A stretch of 64,000 nt of DNA, from positions 1 through 64,000 of the forward strand of contig JAHNEJ010003545.1 in NCBI GenBank assembly GCA_022559845.1. The letters run 5' to 3'. The translations under genes were made by a program, and so were the position numbers. This DNA comes from Amorphophallus konjac. Taxonomy: Eukaryota; Streptophyta; Magnoliopsida; Alismatales; Araceae. The notes under the pieces are model-generated. The model made no database searches, was not told the DNA's origin, and saw only the letters and a list, made by a program, of their open reading frames with translations. Below are positions 20,251 to 33,137 of the stretch, one piece after another; positions within the stretch are counted from its first letter, which is position 1; every line of letters begins with the position of its first letter.

Positions 20251-22550
20251 TGACGCGGGACAACTGACTCGCTAGCTAACCTAGGACGCTAAAGAACGCG
20301 ACCAGCACGCGCACGTGACAAGGCAAGCCGGTGTGACCGACTAACGTGAAATCCCTCCGGGCGGAGGCGTCTCTCAACAGAACTCCGAACCACGGCCGTC
20401 CCACGGCGGGAGGCGCAACGGGGTCACAACGGGCGAGAAGCCGCTAGACGACACGGGAGTCTAGTCCGAGCTCGGTGCTCGACTAGGGCCAAGGGAAAAG
20501 GGGCAGCTCTCGTCTCTCTCAACCAGCAGTAATAAATGAAACTAGCTAGATCCTACACTCACTCACGCGGCACAATCAATCATATACGTGATAAGCAAGT
20601 ACTACGGGCGGGAGCGAGACACGTACCTCCACGCCTAGGCGTGGGGAAGGAACCCCGGCCGAGTCCAACCACCCCGATACACGCGTGAGAAAACTAATAC
20701 AAACATCAAAAGGGCCCACTCCTCGCAGGGAGGTAATAGGCTACAACCACAACTACACACGGGGCGGCCGGCGCACGGGTTGACGGGCAGCAGCCGAGGT
20801 CGGGGATGAAGCCGGATGCCGACCCTCGCAATGCCGATCGCTCCTGTAGTAGCCTTTGAGGAGGAGGTCCACGTCGCCGCGGGCACTGCTGGGATGCCGA
20901 ACCGGATGGAGGGGCCACGCTGCTGCTACAGCCTCGAGGGAGAATGTCGGTCCGACGAGAGGTTGCTGGCTGGTCCCTGTGACAGCTGGCAGAGATGGCG
21001 CTGGTACACGGCCGTCCGGACAGCGTCTGTGGCGGCGTCTTCTCTGGTGGAAGGCTGACAGGGGCGGCTCTCCAGGGGCAGTGGTGGCAGATGGGGTCCT
21101 GTGGAGGAATTGGGTGCGAAGGGGGTGACAACAGGGGTGCACAGACAGCACTTCAGGGCAGTCTGATCTGTGACCGTGGGTGGGGTGGTGATGGCGCAAG
21201 GGTACAGAAGGAGTTCCGGCCCGAGATGATTACTGGAGGTGTGGTGGGATGTGAGGAGTCGACCTACCAAGTTGCGGATCGATCCGAGGACGAGAAGTGG
21301 TACCCCCTTTGGAGGCCCTCTGCTGACAGTCCCGCTCAGGTACTGTAGCGCAGGATTGCGCACTAAAAGTGTGCTTGAAGACAAAAGTTTACCCCGATGG
21401 AGTTTGAAGGCGAGGCCAGAGGGGTTGGATTCGTGACTGGGAGGGGAACAAATGTTATGAAGGGACTGGTGGTGTTTGGTGGTAGGAGAGGCATGCAAAC
21501 GGTGACCCAAGTCGTCTCGGATCACAGGTGAGACTGCCAGGGAGGCAGACAGAGCGACGAAAGTGTCTGTAAAGACAACTTTCTCTGTGGGTGGAATTTT
21601 TGGCCAAGGCCGGTGGGGTTGGAAAGATGACTGGAAGGGGTACGAAAGTCGTGAAGAAACTCAGATGAGACGCTGCCAGGAAGCGGACGCACCGGACTGA
21701 TCTCTGGACACCAAATCTGCTGTCAGCACAGGGACGCCCGGGGAAGAGGAAGACGATCCTGCGTGCACCGTCGCTCCACCGAACTCGTCGCCGTGGACGA
21801 TGAATGAAGGCTGCTGGCGTTGGAATCCCTTGGGGGAGATCTCCTACCCCTGGGCGTCGCACCCAAGGACTGGAGATGAGGTGAGGGCGTCGCACCCTCA
21901 AGGAGGAGGAAGAGGAAGGGGTCGCCCCTTTTCACAATGTGGCACTCCACACGAACACACAAGCATCAAATTCTTCATTAATCCTTTGAAAAGAAAATAC
22001 AAAGTCTTTTATATGGGATGGGGAAATGCTAGGTCTAAACCCTAGCCAAGGGGGAAAGGAGATGGGGGGGGGCGGCCACAACCGGGGAAGGCATTCAAAT
22101 CTCCTAGATTCTAGGAGTGAAAGGTGGGGGGGTGCGGCCAAAAGAGGGAGGGGGCAAGGGGGGGAAGGGCGGCTGCTACTCCCTCCAAGAGGGGAGGGAA
22201 TGGTCCGCCCCCAACCCTAACCCTAGCCAAGGCGCGCCTCCCAAGGTGGGCCCAGGGGGGGAAAGAAGTGGCCAGCCCTTCGTGGGCCAGAGAAGTGAAC
22301 CAAGAAATGGCCCAATAACCCCCCCTAGCCTCTAGCAAGCCTACAAAACATAAATAAAGCCTAATTGGCCTAAAAAAGGTCCATGACTGAAAGAAAATTG
22401 TCCACACACGGACTAAACCAAGGCCCAACATGGCCCAAAGCATAAAATAAGTGATGATAGCTCCGCTAATCTGTCAACTGGTCGCCGAGCCAAAGGGATG
22501 CCGGCGAGATCCGTGTACTCCGTCGTAAAGTGTGACGCGTGTCCTCACCA
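20251..22550 (-). mobile_element. 5' LTR of the nested chromovirus
   Basis: 2300 bp and almost identical to 12653-14954. Differences seen by eye: T at 21698 against C at 14100, G near 22257 against C at 14661, T against C near 22347, and a shorter G-run near 22065. TATA box CCATATAAAAG at 22006-22016 on the minus strand. Confidence 0.95.
22006..22016 (-). promoter_or_regulatory. TATA box of the nested chromovirus, 5' LTR
   Basis: CCATATAAAAG on the minus strand in the LTR that would drive genomic RNA. Confidence 0.6.
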
Positions 22551-22555
22551 GATTT
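22551..22555. other. Target-site duplication of the nested chromovirus (right)
   Basis: GATTT, matching 12648-12652. Confidence 0.95.
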
Positions 22556-23448
22556 TCCACAGGATTTTCTCCCAGGACAGTCAGAATCCCGAGCAGTCTC
22601 AGCAAGAAAAGGATGGAGAGCAGTTGGAAAAGTTCATCCCTGGAACACAATATGATTTGCTGAAACACCTAGATAGGACGCCCGCTCGGATCTCCATCCT
22701 CGAGCTGCTCCAAAGATCCACGTCACATCAGGCGGCCTTGATGCAATATCTTCAAAGGGTCATGGTAAATGAGGACCTCCCCGCTGAAAAGATTTCGGCC
22801 GTTTTGACCCCAACGGACACACAACCAGCCATCATATTCCACAACTATGAGCTCGCTCCCAGGGAAGCTCGGAAGTATGCGTTGTGTGTCTCGATAAAAG
22901 TTAATGAGGTATCCGTAAACCCGTGCCTTGTAGACACAGGCGCATCCATAAACGTAATCTCCATGAGCACCCTTCGGATGTGCGGGGTTGACGAGGAACA
23001 GATCAGACCTTCCTCGATCACGGTCACAGCTTATGACAATAGCAAAAGACCACCACGGGGGATGATCATTCTGAGAGTAGGGCTAGGCCCTATGACAGTC
23101 TCCACGGAATTCCATATTCTCCACATGGACCCTACATTCAAGGCCATACTGGGTCGCCCTTATATTGAAGCCGCAGATGCCGTACCTTCCACCAACCATC
23201 AATGCTTGAAGTTTCCTTACAACGGAAGAATTATTAAGGTGGTAAGTACGCCTATCCTTCCCACGGTGGATGCTATCAACACCTCTCTACCCTCCGTTTG
23301 GCCGTCTCACCGGCCCATATTGTCGCTGCTGGATGTGCATGATGTATCTCACGTTCCGCTAGCGCCCAAGGAGCTGGTCAAGGTAACAACACCGCATCTC
23401 CCCTTTCACTCCAAAGGTTGGGAGATTATGAGGAACATCAGCTATTAG
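22556..23448 (+). pseudogene. Protease part of the giant Tat gag-pro frame
   Basis: Continuation of the gag frame interrupted at 12652. Upstream part: EQLEKFIPGTQYDLLKHLD and a helical stretch. The aspartic protease follows, with NPCLVDTGASINVISMSTL (about 22918-22975) and the flap-to-end block HMDPTFKAILGRPYIEAA. The frame ends at TAG 23446. In this family the protease cleaves the polyprotein inside the particle. The domain itself is intact; the frame is broken only by the nested element and upstream damage. Confidence 0.88.
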
Positions 23449-24278
23449 CAGGGCAGGGGTTTGGGCACGCAATTGCAAGGTAGGCTGAAGCCGCCAACAG
23501 AAGTTAAGCCGAATCACAGGTTTGGTCTGGGTTTCAAAGGACCATTCAAGGCGGATTGAAAGCCCCTCACATGGACCCTAACAAACCACTTCAACAAAAG
23601 GCCCGTTATTTAGATGAGGGATTATCCGCTAGAAGCACGTGGGAGGTTACATGTTGTGCATTCAGCTGAAAGATATTCCAGGATTATCAAAAGAGGCAAG
23701 ATCAAAGATCCAAAATGCGAATGGGACAAATGGTTCGATATACCGGATGTTTCTATTGCGCTAGGAAGGATGTTCTCGCCTCCGCAGCTCGAGGGGCCGT
23801 CATTGACCTCCGGAATGCCAGAGAATACCACCATTGTTGCCAAGGTTCCAAGCTATCCTTGTCCTCGCCAGAAGGACCTGGTCATCGGCGGATCTTCATC
23901 CGCTGTCACCATCACTATCGACGGTTTATCAGCCGTCATCTTCTCCGTTCACTCATCATAGCCACCGTTGCTGTCTTCTCCCTGGGCCAGACGATTGTCT
24001 GATGATCTCCCCAGGTCCCCCTCTCTTCTCGCATACCTGCGCGGACTTCTCGACCCACGTCAGGTCTTCAATCACGATCTGCTCCATGAGCCTCCCAACC
24101 CTCTAGCCATAACTACCTTCCTCTCCCCTATGATCTCTTTTCGTTGTTTTGTCATCAAAAATGAAAATGAAAAAAAAACGTCAATTTTCAAACTCCCCAG
24201 CAACACATCTTTGTTGAGGAAACCTCCTATATCTCACATGGGTGCGTCTCGCTTCGCGAGCCACCCGTCCAAGGTCCG
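23449..24278 (+). pseudogene. Stop-rich gap between protease and RT of the giant element
   Basis: In the protease frame, stops occur at 23446 (TAG), 23557 (TGA) and 23611 (TAG). Between them the translation GRGLGTQLQGRLKPP is a glycine-rich G-patch-like motif often seen at this point in Tat pol. After about 23650 no frame stays open. Ogre-type elements are known to have an intron between protease and RT, and this gap sits exactly there. I cannot define splice sites with confidence, so it may be intron, decay or both. Confidence 0.55.
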
Positions 24279-27200
24279 ATGAGCGACCTTTTTCACCCCT
24301 CCTTCGAGGGGCCTGTTCCTGTACATTCTTCACCATCCCCTTCAACCTTCTCTCCTTCTGTAAATAATGTCAGTCAGTCTAGGTCAAGGGTAGTACCTAG
24401 GAAGAAATCTAAGGGTAGGCAGATCCCTCGTCGGTTCCTTCTAGATTTAGCCGTTAGGTGTCAGGCCCTCCTTGCCATCCCTCAGTTATTAGAAGATCCC
24501 ATCCAGTTACCAGAAATGGAATGCGAGGATAACTGTGCAATTGATGAAGGGTATGGAGTTTATGAGATCACAGATGAGGAATACCCTAGTGAAGATGAGG
24601 GTGAAGAATATGAGGATGCGGCTGCCGCATATGCTAGTGGAGTAAGGAGATTCGACGGGCCGTCAGCCGCGGTAGAAGAGTCCACCAAGGAAGTGAACTT
24701 GGGAACTGAGGAAGACCCTAGGATCATCCTCATAAGTGATAATCTGCCACCCTCTGAAGAAGAGGCATTGGTCCAAGTTCTTAAAAAGTATAAGGACACG
24801 TTTGCATGGAGCTACGAGGACATGCCGGGGCTGGATCCCACCCTGGTCGAACACCGCTTAACTTTAAAACCAGGGGCCGTCTCGGTAAAACAAAGGTTAA
24901 GACGTTTCCACCCTCAAATGGCTCTAAAAATGAAAGAAGAGGTCGACAAGCTCCACAAAGCCAGGTTCATTAGAGTCGTCCTCTATCCCCAATGGGTGAC
25001 AAATATTGTCCCAGTCATGAAGAAGGATGTTAAAGTCAGGATTTGCATCGACTTCCGGGACCTTAACCGCGCGTGTCCAAAGGACGATTTCCCCTTGCCT
25101 CACATTGATGTGTTAGTTGATAACACCGCAGGTTATGAGACCCTTTCATTCATGGATGGATTTTTGGGGTATAATCAAATTCGGTTGGCAGAAGATGACC
25201 AGGAGAAAACGTCATTCACTACGCCATGGGGGACATACTGTTACGTGGTCATGCCATTTGGATTAAAGAATGCTGGAGCTACTTACCAAAGAGCCATGAT
25301 GGCCATATTTCATGACATGATGCACATATATCTGGAGGTGTACGTGGATGATTTATTGGTGAAATCAAGAACCAGGGAAGAACATCCAAGGGTTTTAGCT
25401 AAGGTGTTGCAAAGATCAAGGGAGTTCCAACTGAAAATGAACCCGAAAAAATGTGTGTTTGGTGTGTCATCAGGCAAATTACTGGGTTTTATTGTGAGCA
25501 AAAGAGGGATTGAAATAGATCCCAACAAAGCCAAAGCCATTAGGGATATGCCGCCCCCTAGAAATTTAAGAGAAGTTCGAGGTCTAATTGGGAGACTGTA
25601 GTTCATCCGTCGGTTTGTGTCTCAGCACTCACAAAGGTGTAGACCTTTCTACGAGTTGACCAAGCCGGGGGTAGAATTCCACTGGGATTCTAAGTGTCAG
25701 AAAGCTTTTGAAGGGTTAAAGCAATATTTGGCTAGTTCGCCCGTTCTCATCCCACCTAAACCGGAGAGACCTCTGATCCTCTACATCTCAGTCTTGGATG
25801 ACTCTGTGGGAGCCGTCCTCGCACAAGCTGATGAAGAAGGTAAGGAACGGGCAACCTACTACCTCTCCAAACTCCTCAACTCCTGTGAGTAGAAGTACAC
25901 AATCATGGAGAAAACCTGTGCTGCCCTCGTTTGGGTAGTGCAGAAATTGAAACACTACTTCCTGGCTCATGAGGTCCATTTGATTGCTCGCATGAATCCC
26001 ATCAAGTTCCTTCTGGAGAAATCCGTCCTGACGGACAGGCTAGCATGCTGGAAAAGTTTTCTCTCTCAGTTTGACATCACTTATATCCAGTAAAAGGCAA
26101 TTAAAGGTTATGCCATAGCCGAGCATCTCGCTTACCATCCTCTTCCCAAGTTTGATCCTGTCCAATCAGAGTTTCCAGATGAGAAACTAATGTCCATCAA
26201 CCAATCAGATGATTACATGTGGACGTTATATTTCGATGGAGCTCTGAATTCTCAAGGGAAAGGAATCGGCGTTGCCCTCCTGTCGCCTGAAGGCCTCACA
26301 TTCCCACTAGCGTACCAACTCAAATTCCCAGTCACCAACAATATGGCCGAATATGAAGCTCTTCTAGCTGGCTTGGGACTCGCTCATTCTCTTTGTGTCA
26401 CCGAATTGTGAGTCGTGGGTGACACTCAACTCATTCTTCGCCAGGTGCTCACTAAGTATCGCACTCGCGATCCTAAGCTCAAACCATACCAAGAACTCAC
26501 TGCTGCCTTTGCCAAACTGTTCACCAAATTGATCTTTGTTCATGTCCCTCGTCATCAGAATATCCTCGCTGATGCCCTTGCCTCGTTGGCTTCGGCCATA
26601 AGGTTCCCTCTAGGAAGATGGTTTAAGTCCATTTCCATCTACAAACTTCACGCACCTGCAATTGATGACGCTTCCTACGTGAACATCAAAGACAGGATAG
26701 CAAGGAAGATCCTACAGGAAGAAATCCGTGAGAAGAGGGAAATCATGTTGGCAGAGGCAGAAGAAGAGCTGACCGACGAGGATAAACCATGGTTCTACGA
26801 GATCGTGAAATATTGCAATGATCAGTCTTATCCCGAAGGTGCCACCATAGAAGATAAGAAGGCCATAAGGAGAGTGGCTCAGAAATACACATTGGTTGGG
26901 GGTCTACTCTATAGAAGGAGCCTTACTGGCATTCTGTTGAGATGTCTTGATGACGATGAGGTCTGGAAATGTGTAGAGGAGACACACTCGGGTGTGTGCG
27001 ATGGCCATGTGAACAGTCAGATACTCGCCAAGAAGATCATTAGGCAAGGCTTTTACTGGTCCACTATGGAGGAGGATTGTGCCGTCTATGTTCGTAGGTG
27101 CGTCAAGTGTCAACTTCACGCCGATAAAATCCATTCACCATCTTCCTCACTTCATCCAATCTCCTCCCCATGGCCTTTCTCCATGTGGGCATTCGACATC

Positions 27201-28051
27201 ATCGGTCCCCTAGGTGATCCCAATTCCCTCACTAAGCAGAAATCATTTATCCTTACTGCGACGGAATACTTCACCAAATGGGCCGAAGCCGAAGCTTATG
27301 CAGAAATCAAGGCATCGACAGTCTGCAAGTTCATCACGAAGAACATCCTTGCCAGGTTCGGCGTCTCGAGCACAATCGTCATCGACAATGGGCCATAGTT
27401 CATTTCTCAGGACCTACAGGACCTCTGCAAAAGGTACGCAATTCCATTGCATCATTCATCGCCTTATTACCCACAAGGTAACGGCCAAGCGGAGTGGCCA
27501 CCAATAAAACATTGCTCAAAATCATCAAAAAAACCTGCGAGTCTAGTAAGTTTTCAGACTGGCCAGAAAAACTTATCGAAGCCCTATGGGCCTATCGCAC
27601 TTCAATCCGTACCCCCACTGGGCAGACTCCATTTGCCCTTACTTATGGTATGGAAGCGGTAGTCCCGTACGAAACTATGATCCCTTCTCTCAGGGTACAA
27701 TTGGACGAGGAATTTCCCCTCGACGATCGTCGTAATTCACTCCTCGCCCAGTTGGAACTCTTGGATGAGAAGCGGCTGGCCGCTGCCAAACACGCGCGTG
27801 TGTATCAAAATAGACTCGCTCGCTTTTACCAAAAGAAAGTCGTTGAGAGAAAATTCAAAGTCGGTGAGATGGTCGTAAAAAGAATTTTTGTCAAACCTGG
27901 AGGGCCGCGTTCTAAGCTCCAACCCAATTGGGAAGGACCATTTGTAATTCAAGCCATATACCCTGGCAACGCCTACAAGCTAGTCAACGCCGAAGGGACC
28001 GAGTTATCCCACCCTTGGAATGGGCTTTATCTTAAGAAATACTACCCTTAG
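24279..28051 (+). pseudogene. RT-RNaseH-second RNaseH-integrase of the giant Tat element
   Basis: An acidic N-terminal segment precedes reverse transcriptase (YVDDLLVKS at 25341), RNase H (about 25785, VLDDSVGAVLAQ), a second, archaeal-type RNase H (YFDGALNSQGKG about 26228, NNMAEYEALLAGL, VVGDTQLI, LADALASL), and integrase (HH-CC zinc site about 26985-27115, WAFDIIGPL about 27187, IVIDNGP about 27381, GNGQAE about 27480). One frame is interrupted by TAG 25599, TAG 25890, TAA 26091, TGA 26409 and TAG 27396, then a one-base deletion near 27493 shifts it to the frame ending at 28051. The catalytic motifs themselves are still readable, so the damage is limited. A second RNase H places the element in the Tat lineage. 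Confidence 0.92.
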
Positions 28052-30068
28052 CACAAAACAAAAAAATGATGAAAAGATAAAAAACATCAAAAACAAAGAA
28101 ATATTGAAAACCACTAAAAATATGGAAAATTCAAAATGCCAATGCCTGGTGGTCACCATGTAGTCAAGTCACTGCATCTAACTTCATGATAGGATAGGGC
28201 CCATTAAGGCTTGGTAGGCACCGGGTCTTGGTTTGCCAGAACCGTGAAAGATCCCTGTCTGGCCACGTCGGCCTATGGTTGCTCGAAGGAAGTTAACATG
28301 TGCTCACTTATGTATTTTATTAAAAAAAAAACTTGGTAGCATCGCCTACGGTGGGAATCCACCCAGAAGATCTCCGGAAGCTGTAATCTTTATTCTCTTC
28401 TCTTCGACCAAATGAGATAGTCGGCGCCCTTAAAACACTGAGCATGAGAAACCGAAACTTGAACCCTGAAAGCAAGTGTAGGATCCATTTCCTCGAGCAT
28501 CGATCAGAGCACGAGAAGAGGGCAGTGTCCCCGCAGGCATACGAAAAGGGAGCCCACAAACGTCAAACGACTATATCTCCCTCACAAAAAGAAATACAAA
28601 ATTAAAATCAAGAGAAAAGCCTGGTCGTGACCGTGCCTGTTGCGATAAACAGAACCCCTCAAAATAAAAGTATGAATCCACAAAAGGGGCCGTGGAATGT
28701 AAATGCTCGAGATTTGGTCCGAAGTTGTCCGAAGGGAAAGAGTTAATGGGCCCTTATTCGCTCACCGGGTTAACGGCTTTGTCGGTCCTCTCAGGAGGTT
28801 TATCCCCTACACTCTTCCTTCTCCCTCTAAAAATGAAGGTTCGACGAAGTTTCTGAAGGGTGAAAACTGCCCAGGGTCTGCGACCTTATTTTAATGTACA
28901 CATTTGGTTGCCTACTTTGAAAAGCAAAAGCTATCGCTGCGAAGGAGTCTTCGTGTTTCTGGCTGGTCAAGACCCCTGTTTACCACCTTGATGTCTTCTT
29001 GTCTAACCTCGGGCTTGGGCCAATGCAAGCGCGTCACCTATGGGTGCGACGGCGTCTGATTCCGGGTCAACATCGCGCGGTTGGTCGTTAGGGTTCTAGG
29101 GTGTTCCATCATATACCATCTAGAGTTGTGAGGAAATAGACCCGGGTCGGGCAAATCATTTACCTCAAACATCTTTTGGGTGAATCCCTGTGGTCGGAAG
29201 CGACTGGGAGCCTAAGCATGGCATGACGGTATTGTCATCAGGGTAAGTCTTAGCCGGCGGGATCATCATTCGAGGGGTCTAGAGGCCCAAATCAACCTAG
29301 ATGTGCACTTAGGATACCTGGGAGGTTAGTAAGAAACCCCTGTCTCACGTAGGTTAGGTGCCATTTGGGTGCTTGCCAAGCGTTAGCAGAAAAAAAAATT
29401 GAAATGATAAAAACAACAAAAAATGGAAAAGAGAAAATGTACATATTTGCAAGCAAAAAAAAAATCTTTTTTATGATAAAACAAAAAAAATGCCAAATAT
29501 AAAAAGAAAACAAATCAATTTTGCATGATTGCATTTACGTGCAGCATCTCGCTTTTAATACCGCTTGCATTCGTGTGCTTGCCTATCGCATTTATCATCA
29601 CCACATCTTTCCCTCGCCTTCGTTGATAAAGGCTTGGCCCCTTGACCAGTTATCAAGGACAGTCACAGTGACCATTTGCTTATTGAGCAAGGGGCCAAGT
29701 CAAAATAAAAATTCTGATTTGTTTGTTTCAGTGTGTGTGCAGGGATTCAGGCAACAGAAGTAAAGGTGAAAACCAAACAAACCGAACCTTGTATTTTATT
29801 CCAAAAACCAAAAAAAATTACATCAAATTTCGCCCTCTCTCTCTGCATTATTCGTCCCACTACTCTCCGGGCAAAACGCTCTCAAAGGTGCTACCCAACT
29901 ACGAAAAGCGGTACTCCTACCGCTCTTTACTCCCCTTCCTATTCCTACATCCCGACGTTGATCCACGGAAGCAGCAGAGAAGCTACCAACACGAAAGCCA
30001 CGCTCTCGTGCTCTTCGGTAGCGCTCCTCACCATCTCTCAGCCACTGTTCAGCAAGACCAAGGCTGAT
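28052..30068 (+). other. Non-coding 3' region of the giant element after pol
   Basis: About 2 kb with A-rich runs (28060-28130, 28320-28332, 29390-29520). No domain or credible long frame on either strand. It separates the sense pol from the 3' end of the first antisense gene. Confidence 0.5.
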
Positions 30069-32302
30069 TCAGAGTTTGAATAGTTGGGCCTCCATGGCCC
30101 TTCGTTCCTCCCTTTCAGTCAATATCTTGGCTCTTTCTCTCTCTGCGTCTCTTTCTTTCTCTGCACGTTCTCTCTCGCGGTCTTCCCTCTCTAACTGGAG
30201 TGTGATCCTCAATTCCACAGCATCCCTAGAGGAGTCATCATCAGGATGACGCCGCAGTTCCCTCTCCAGTTCTGCTATCCTAGCCTCCTTCTGCGTAGCT
30301 TGGGCAAGCGCTTCTTCCGTCTCCTTTTCCTGCCGAGTGTACCATCTCAGATACGCGATAAGGCGTAAACCAAGAGAACTCAACACTGAAACTTTTACCT
30401 GTATACAGAGCATCCCTTCTGCCTCCGCAGCACGCTGCGTGACGTGAGCAAGTTGCTCATGAAGCAGGTCAAGTTCGGAGGTGGGAATCCACAAGCTGGA
30501 AGAGGCACCACCTACTCCCATCGTTGGGGAAGCCGCGCCAATCTGGGCATGCTACGACCGTGTGAATTAGCCGCCAACATCTAGAATCTGGGGTTTTATT
30601 TAGGAATGCATTGTACACCTACTAAGGCACTCGTAGCTCTGCGGGCATCGCCCAACCGTTGTTCCATCTCTGCCAAGCGAGTTCATAAATTCACTATCAT
30701 GGTATCACGGGTATCCTGCAGCCATACGAGTCAGCATTTCCACCAGAAAACAAAAAAGAGAGAAAGAAGAAAAGATGAAAAGGGGAAACCTACCTCCACA
30801 AATCCCCGGGGTTGGAACCGCTCTGCGTACTTTATCTTGTATAGACGCAGGTAATCCTCGCTATCCCGCGCATGTGATTCTATAATCGTGCCACCCCGTT
30901 GCCAGTCTTCACACTGTTCAGGGAACCACACGCGCCAGTCAATGCAGGTCGCCGGTCCTCGTGTCTTTCTCCCGACACGAGGTGGCGCAGCCGTATCCAC
31001 CCATTCCTGAGCCAGTCCTAAAGTCCTCATAACCAATCGTAGCCGAAGCGGCTCGATTTCATTCAGGCAGTGCATCCACAGTTCCCGTCCAAACTGGGCA
31101 CGACTTGCTAGAACCCACGACTGGTCGGCATCGACCATGTCTGAGTAGGGTCTCCAGTTTACCATCGCTGCAGGGAACTCCTGTAGCTCCCGCCTTAGCA
31201 CCATCAGTTGGTAGGTTAGGGGTGCCGCACTCATGATGGGTTCCCACCGCCTGGCTAGCGGCACCATCGCGGGTCGCCAATGTCGAGCTCTCCCCATCGG
31301 GAGGTAATAATAGCTCCACAGCTGCTCGGCGTAGGTCATCAGTACCTTGCAAAAGTATAAAAAATAATACAAAACAAGCAAAACCAAAAATACCTAGATG
31401 AATGGTGTGAAACCACTCACAGTCATCTCACGGTCCGCTTCTTGGAACAGACTTGCAAACAAGTGCGCCAGCATGGCAGCTCCCCAGGCATAGTATCCTA
31501 CTCTTTCAAGGTCTGACAGCAGCTCCAGGAAGCGACATTGGATACCATCCCCTTTCGAGCTCAGTACCATTCTCTCCAAAAGAAAGAGGAGAAATCTCCT
31601 CAAATCTATGTTGCATCTTTCCCAGTTGCCGAAATCTGTGCAGCACACGGCACAGCATCCTATTTCCATCCTTTCCATGAACTCTTCTGAGGATTCGTCG
31701 TCCCGCCGACGAGTGTCGGCGAGCCCTAATGCATCCATGAGAGATGCCCTAGCTACCGACCTGTTTTTCCGACCATCTAGGTCCAAACCCAGTAGCTTCT
31801 GGGCACCTTCTCGGTAATCCGCATAAGTGACCCCGGTCACTATCTCGTCCTCCACCTTCAGGCTTGTGATCCGGAACACATCCTCCAAGCTGGGCACCAT
31901 GTGCCCCCAGGGCATCAGGAATGCCCGACTCACTAGGTCCCATCTCTGACACAAGGCTTGGATCAGGACCAGGTCGAGCTGGATCGGCTCGATCCGAAGA
32001 AAAGTGCCAAAACCCATCACGTCTAGCCTGGCCTTCTGAAAATCTGGGAGGCCCCTGTACGCTGCCACTACCAACTCCCATGAGATCTGTGATTTCATCA
32101 CACTCTACGCATGCAGGGAATGGAGAGGAGGTTTGGTCAGAAAGAAAGGAAGAAAAAAGAATGGAAAAAAGGGCAGGAAAACTTGGCTTACGAATTGTGA
32201 TTGGGCCCTTTCGCTGAAGTGCCCTTCGAGGTCCGAAAGCCTCCTGGAACTACTACCACTGGACCTGCTTCTCTTCGAGGAGTGGGAAGATTCGCCCTCC
32301 AT
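30069..32302 (-). pseudogene. Antisense gene C: PMD plus coiled-coil protein, six exons, broken
   Basis: Exons inferred from GT-AG sites and alignment with gene B: 32302-32192 (MEGESSHSSKRSRS), 32104-31394, 31345-30794, 30715-30619, 30551-30399, 30329-30069. Exons 2-3 encode a plant mobile domain (LDLVLIQALCQRWD, MVPSLEDVFRITSL, YQLMVLRREL, MVNWRPYS). The last exons encode a charged coiled coil (EREDRERERAEKER). PMD proteins are nuclear and of transposon origin; host members (MAIN, MAIL1) act in transposon silencing. Two stops break it: TAG 31396-31394, where gene B has CAG as the last codon of the same exon, and TGA in exon 4. Intron 5 (69 bp) has no stop in frame. The role in the element is unknown. 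Confidence 0.72.
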
Positions 32303-32394
32303 CCAACTCTCGGAATTTTGAACTCCTCCTCTCCCGTGAAAACTTGTGCTCCTCGAGTTAGCTCTCGATATACCTGGGAAGATAAAAGGGACAA

Positions 32395-32404
32395 GAATTT
32401 ATAG
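32395..32404 (-). promoter_or_regulatory. TATA box of antisense gene C
   Basis: CTATAAATTC on the minus strand, about 95 bases before ATG 32302. Genes A and B have a CTATA motif about 80-90 bases before their ATGs. Confidence 0.5.
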
Positions 32405-33137
32405 AAATGGATGGAGTGCGGGCCAAGATTACCTCCATCACCTGTTAATGATAGCCCTCGCAATGAGGCACCTGCCATGCGGTCCCGTGTGTCACTTCAC
32501 CACTCGCACAGGATGATTGATTGGACGAAGAATATGACGACTAGCCCCCTATGTTATCTAGGGATACCCTATCATGTTTTGGAGGACGTCCGCAAAATTT
32601 GACACAACATCCGGGAGAAGGAACTAGGGCCGTCATTATTGATTTCGACGGCAGATTCCCGTGGAAAATGGTCACAACAAAACGTGATTCTCCGCTCAGG
32701 GTAGAGTCTCGACAGACCCATCACATGGGAACAGTGCAAAGGAGAAGAAATGTAGGGAAGAAGAAACGCACAAGAGAACAAACAAGCAGCAGAAAATCAA
32801 ATCACTCCCTTCATAATTCTACATGAGCTGTCAAAAATATCATAAACATAAGAAGGAGGCGAGTCCACCAGCTCGCCGATCCTCACCATCACTCATCTCT
32901 CTGGGCGCTCCCCTCCTCTCCCCTGAGGTGCGGGTCCCTCAGAAGCCTCCTGGATCCTCGTGCAGTAGCACCCGCCTCGCCTCGTGGCGCCGACTCCACA
33001 GCAATGACTCGCTGCTCCTCCCCTGTCGTGCCAAAGAAGCCACTAGCGGCAAAGCGACCGGACTGGCGGAGTCACCCCCCGAACTCTCGCACTCTCTCGT
33101 AGCGCGTCTCCATCCCTCCTAGCCTCTGCACGACGGC

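Larger units (their letters stand above)
12653..22550 (-). mobile_element. Intact, very young chromovirus nested in the Tat gag
   Basis: Complete element on the minus strand: LTRs of 2302 and 2300 bp (TGGTGAGG...CGCGTCA), duplication GATTT, tRNA-iMet primer site, one uninterrupted gag-pol with a C-terminal chromodomain, and a polypurine tract. By eye the LTRs differ by three substitutions and one G-run length (11 against 9). This implies recent insertion. All catalytic residues I checked are present, so it may be mobile. Its protein is closest in architecture to the element at 48016, but the LTR sequences do not look alike. Within the chromoviruses I place it only loosely near the CRM/Reina side, from memory of family proteins. 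Confidence 0.96.
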
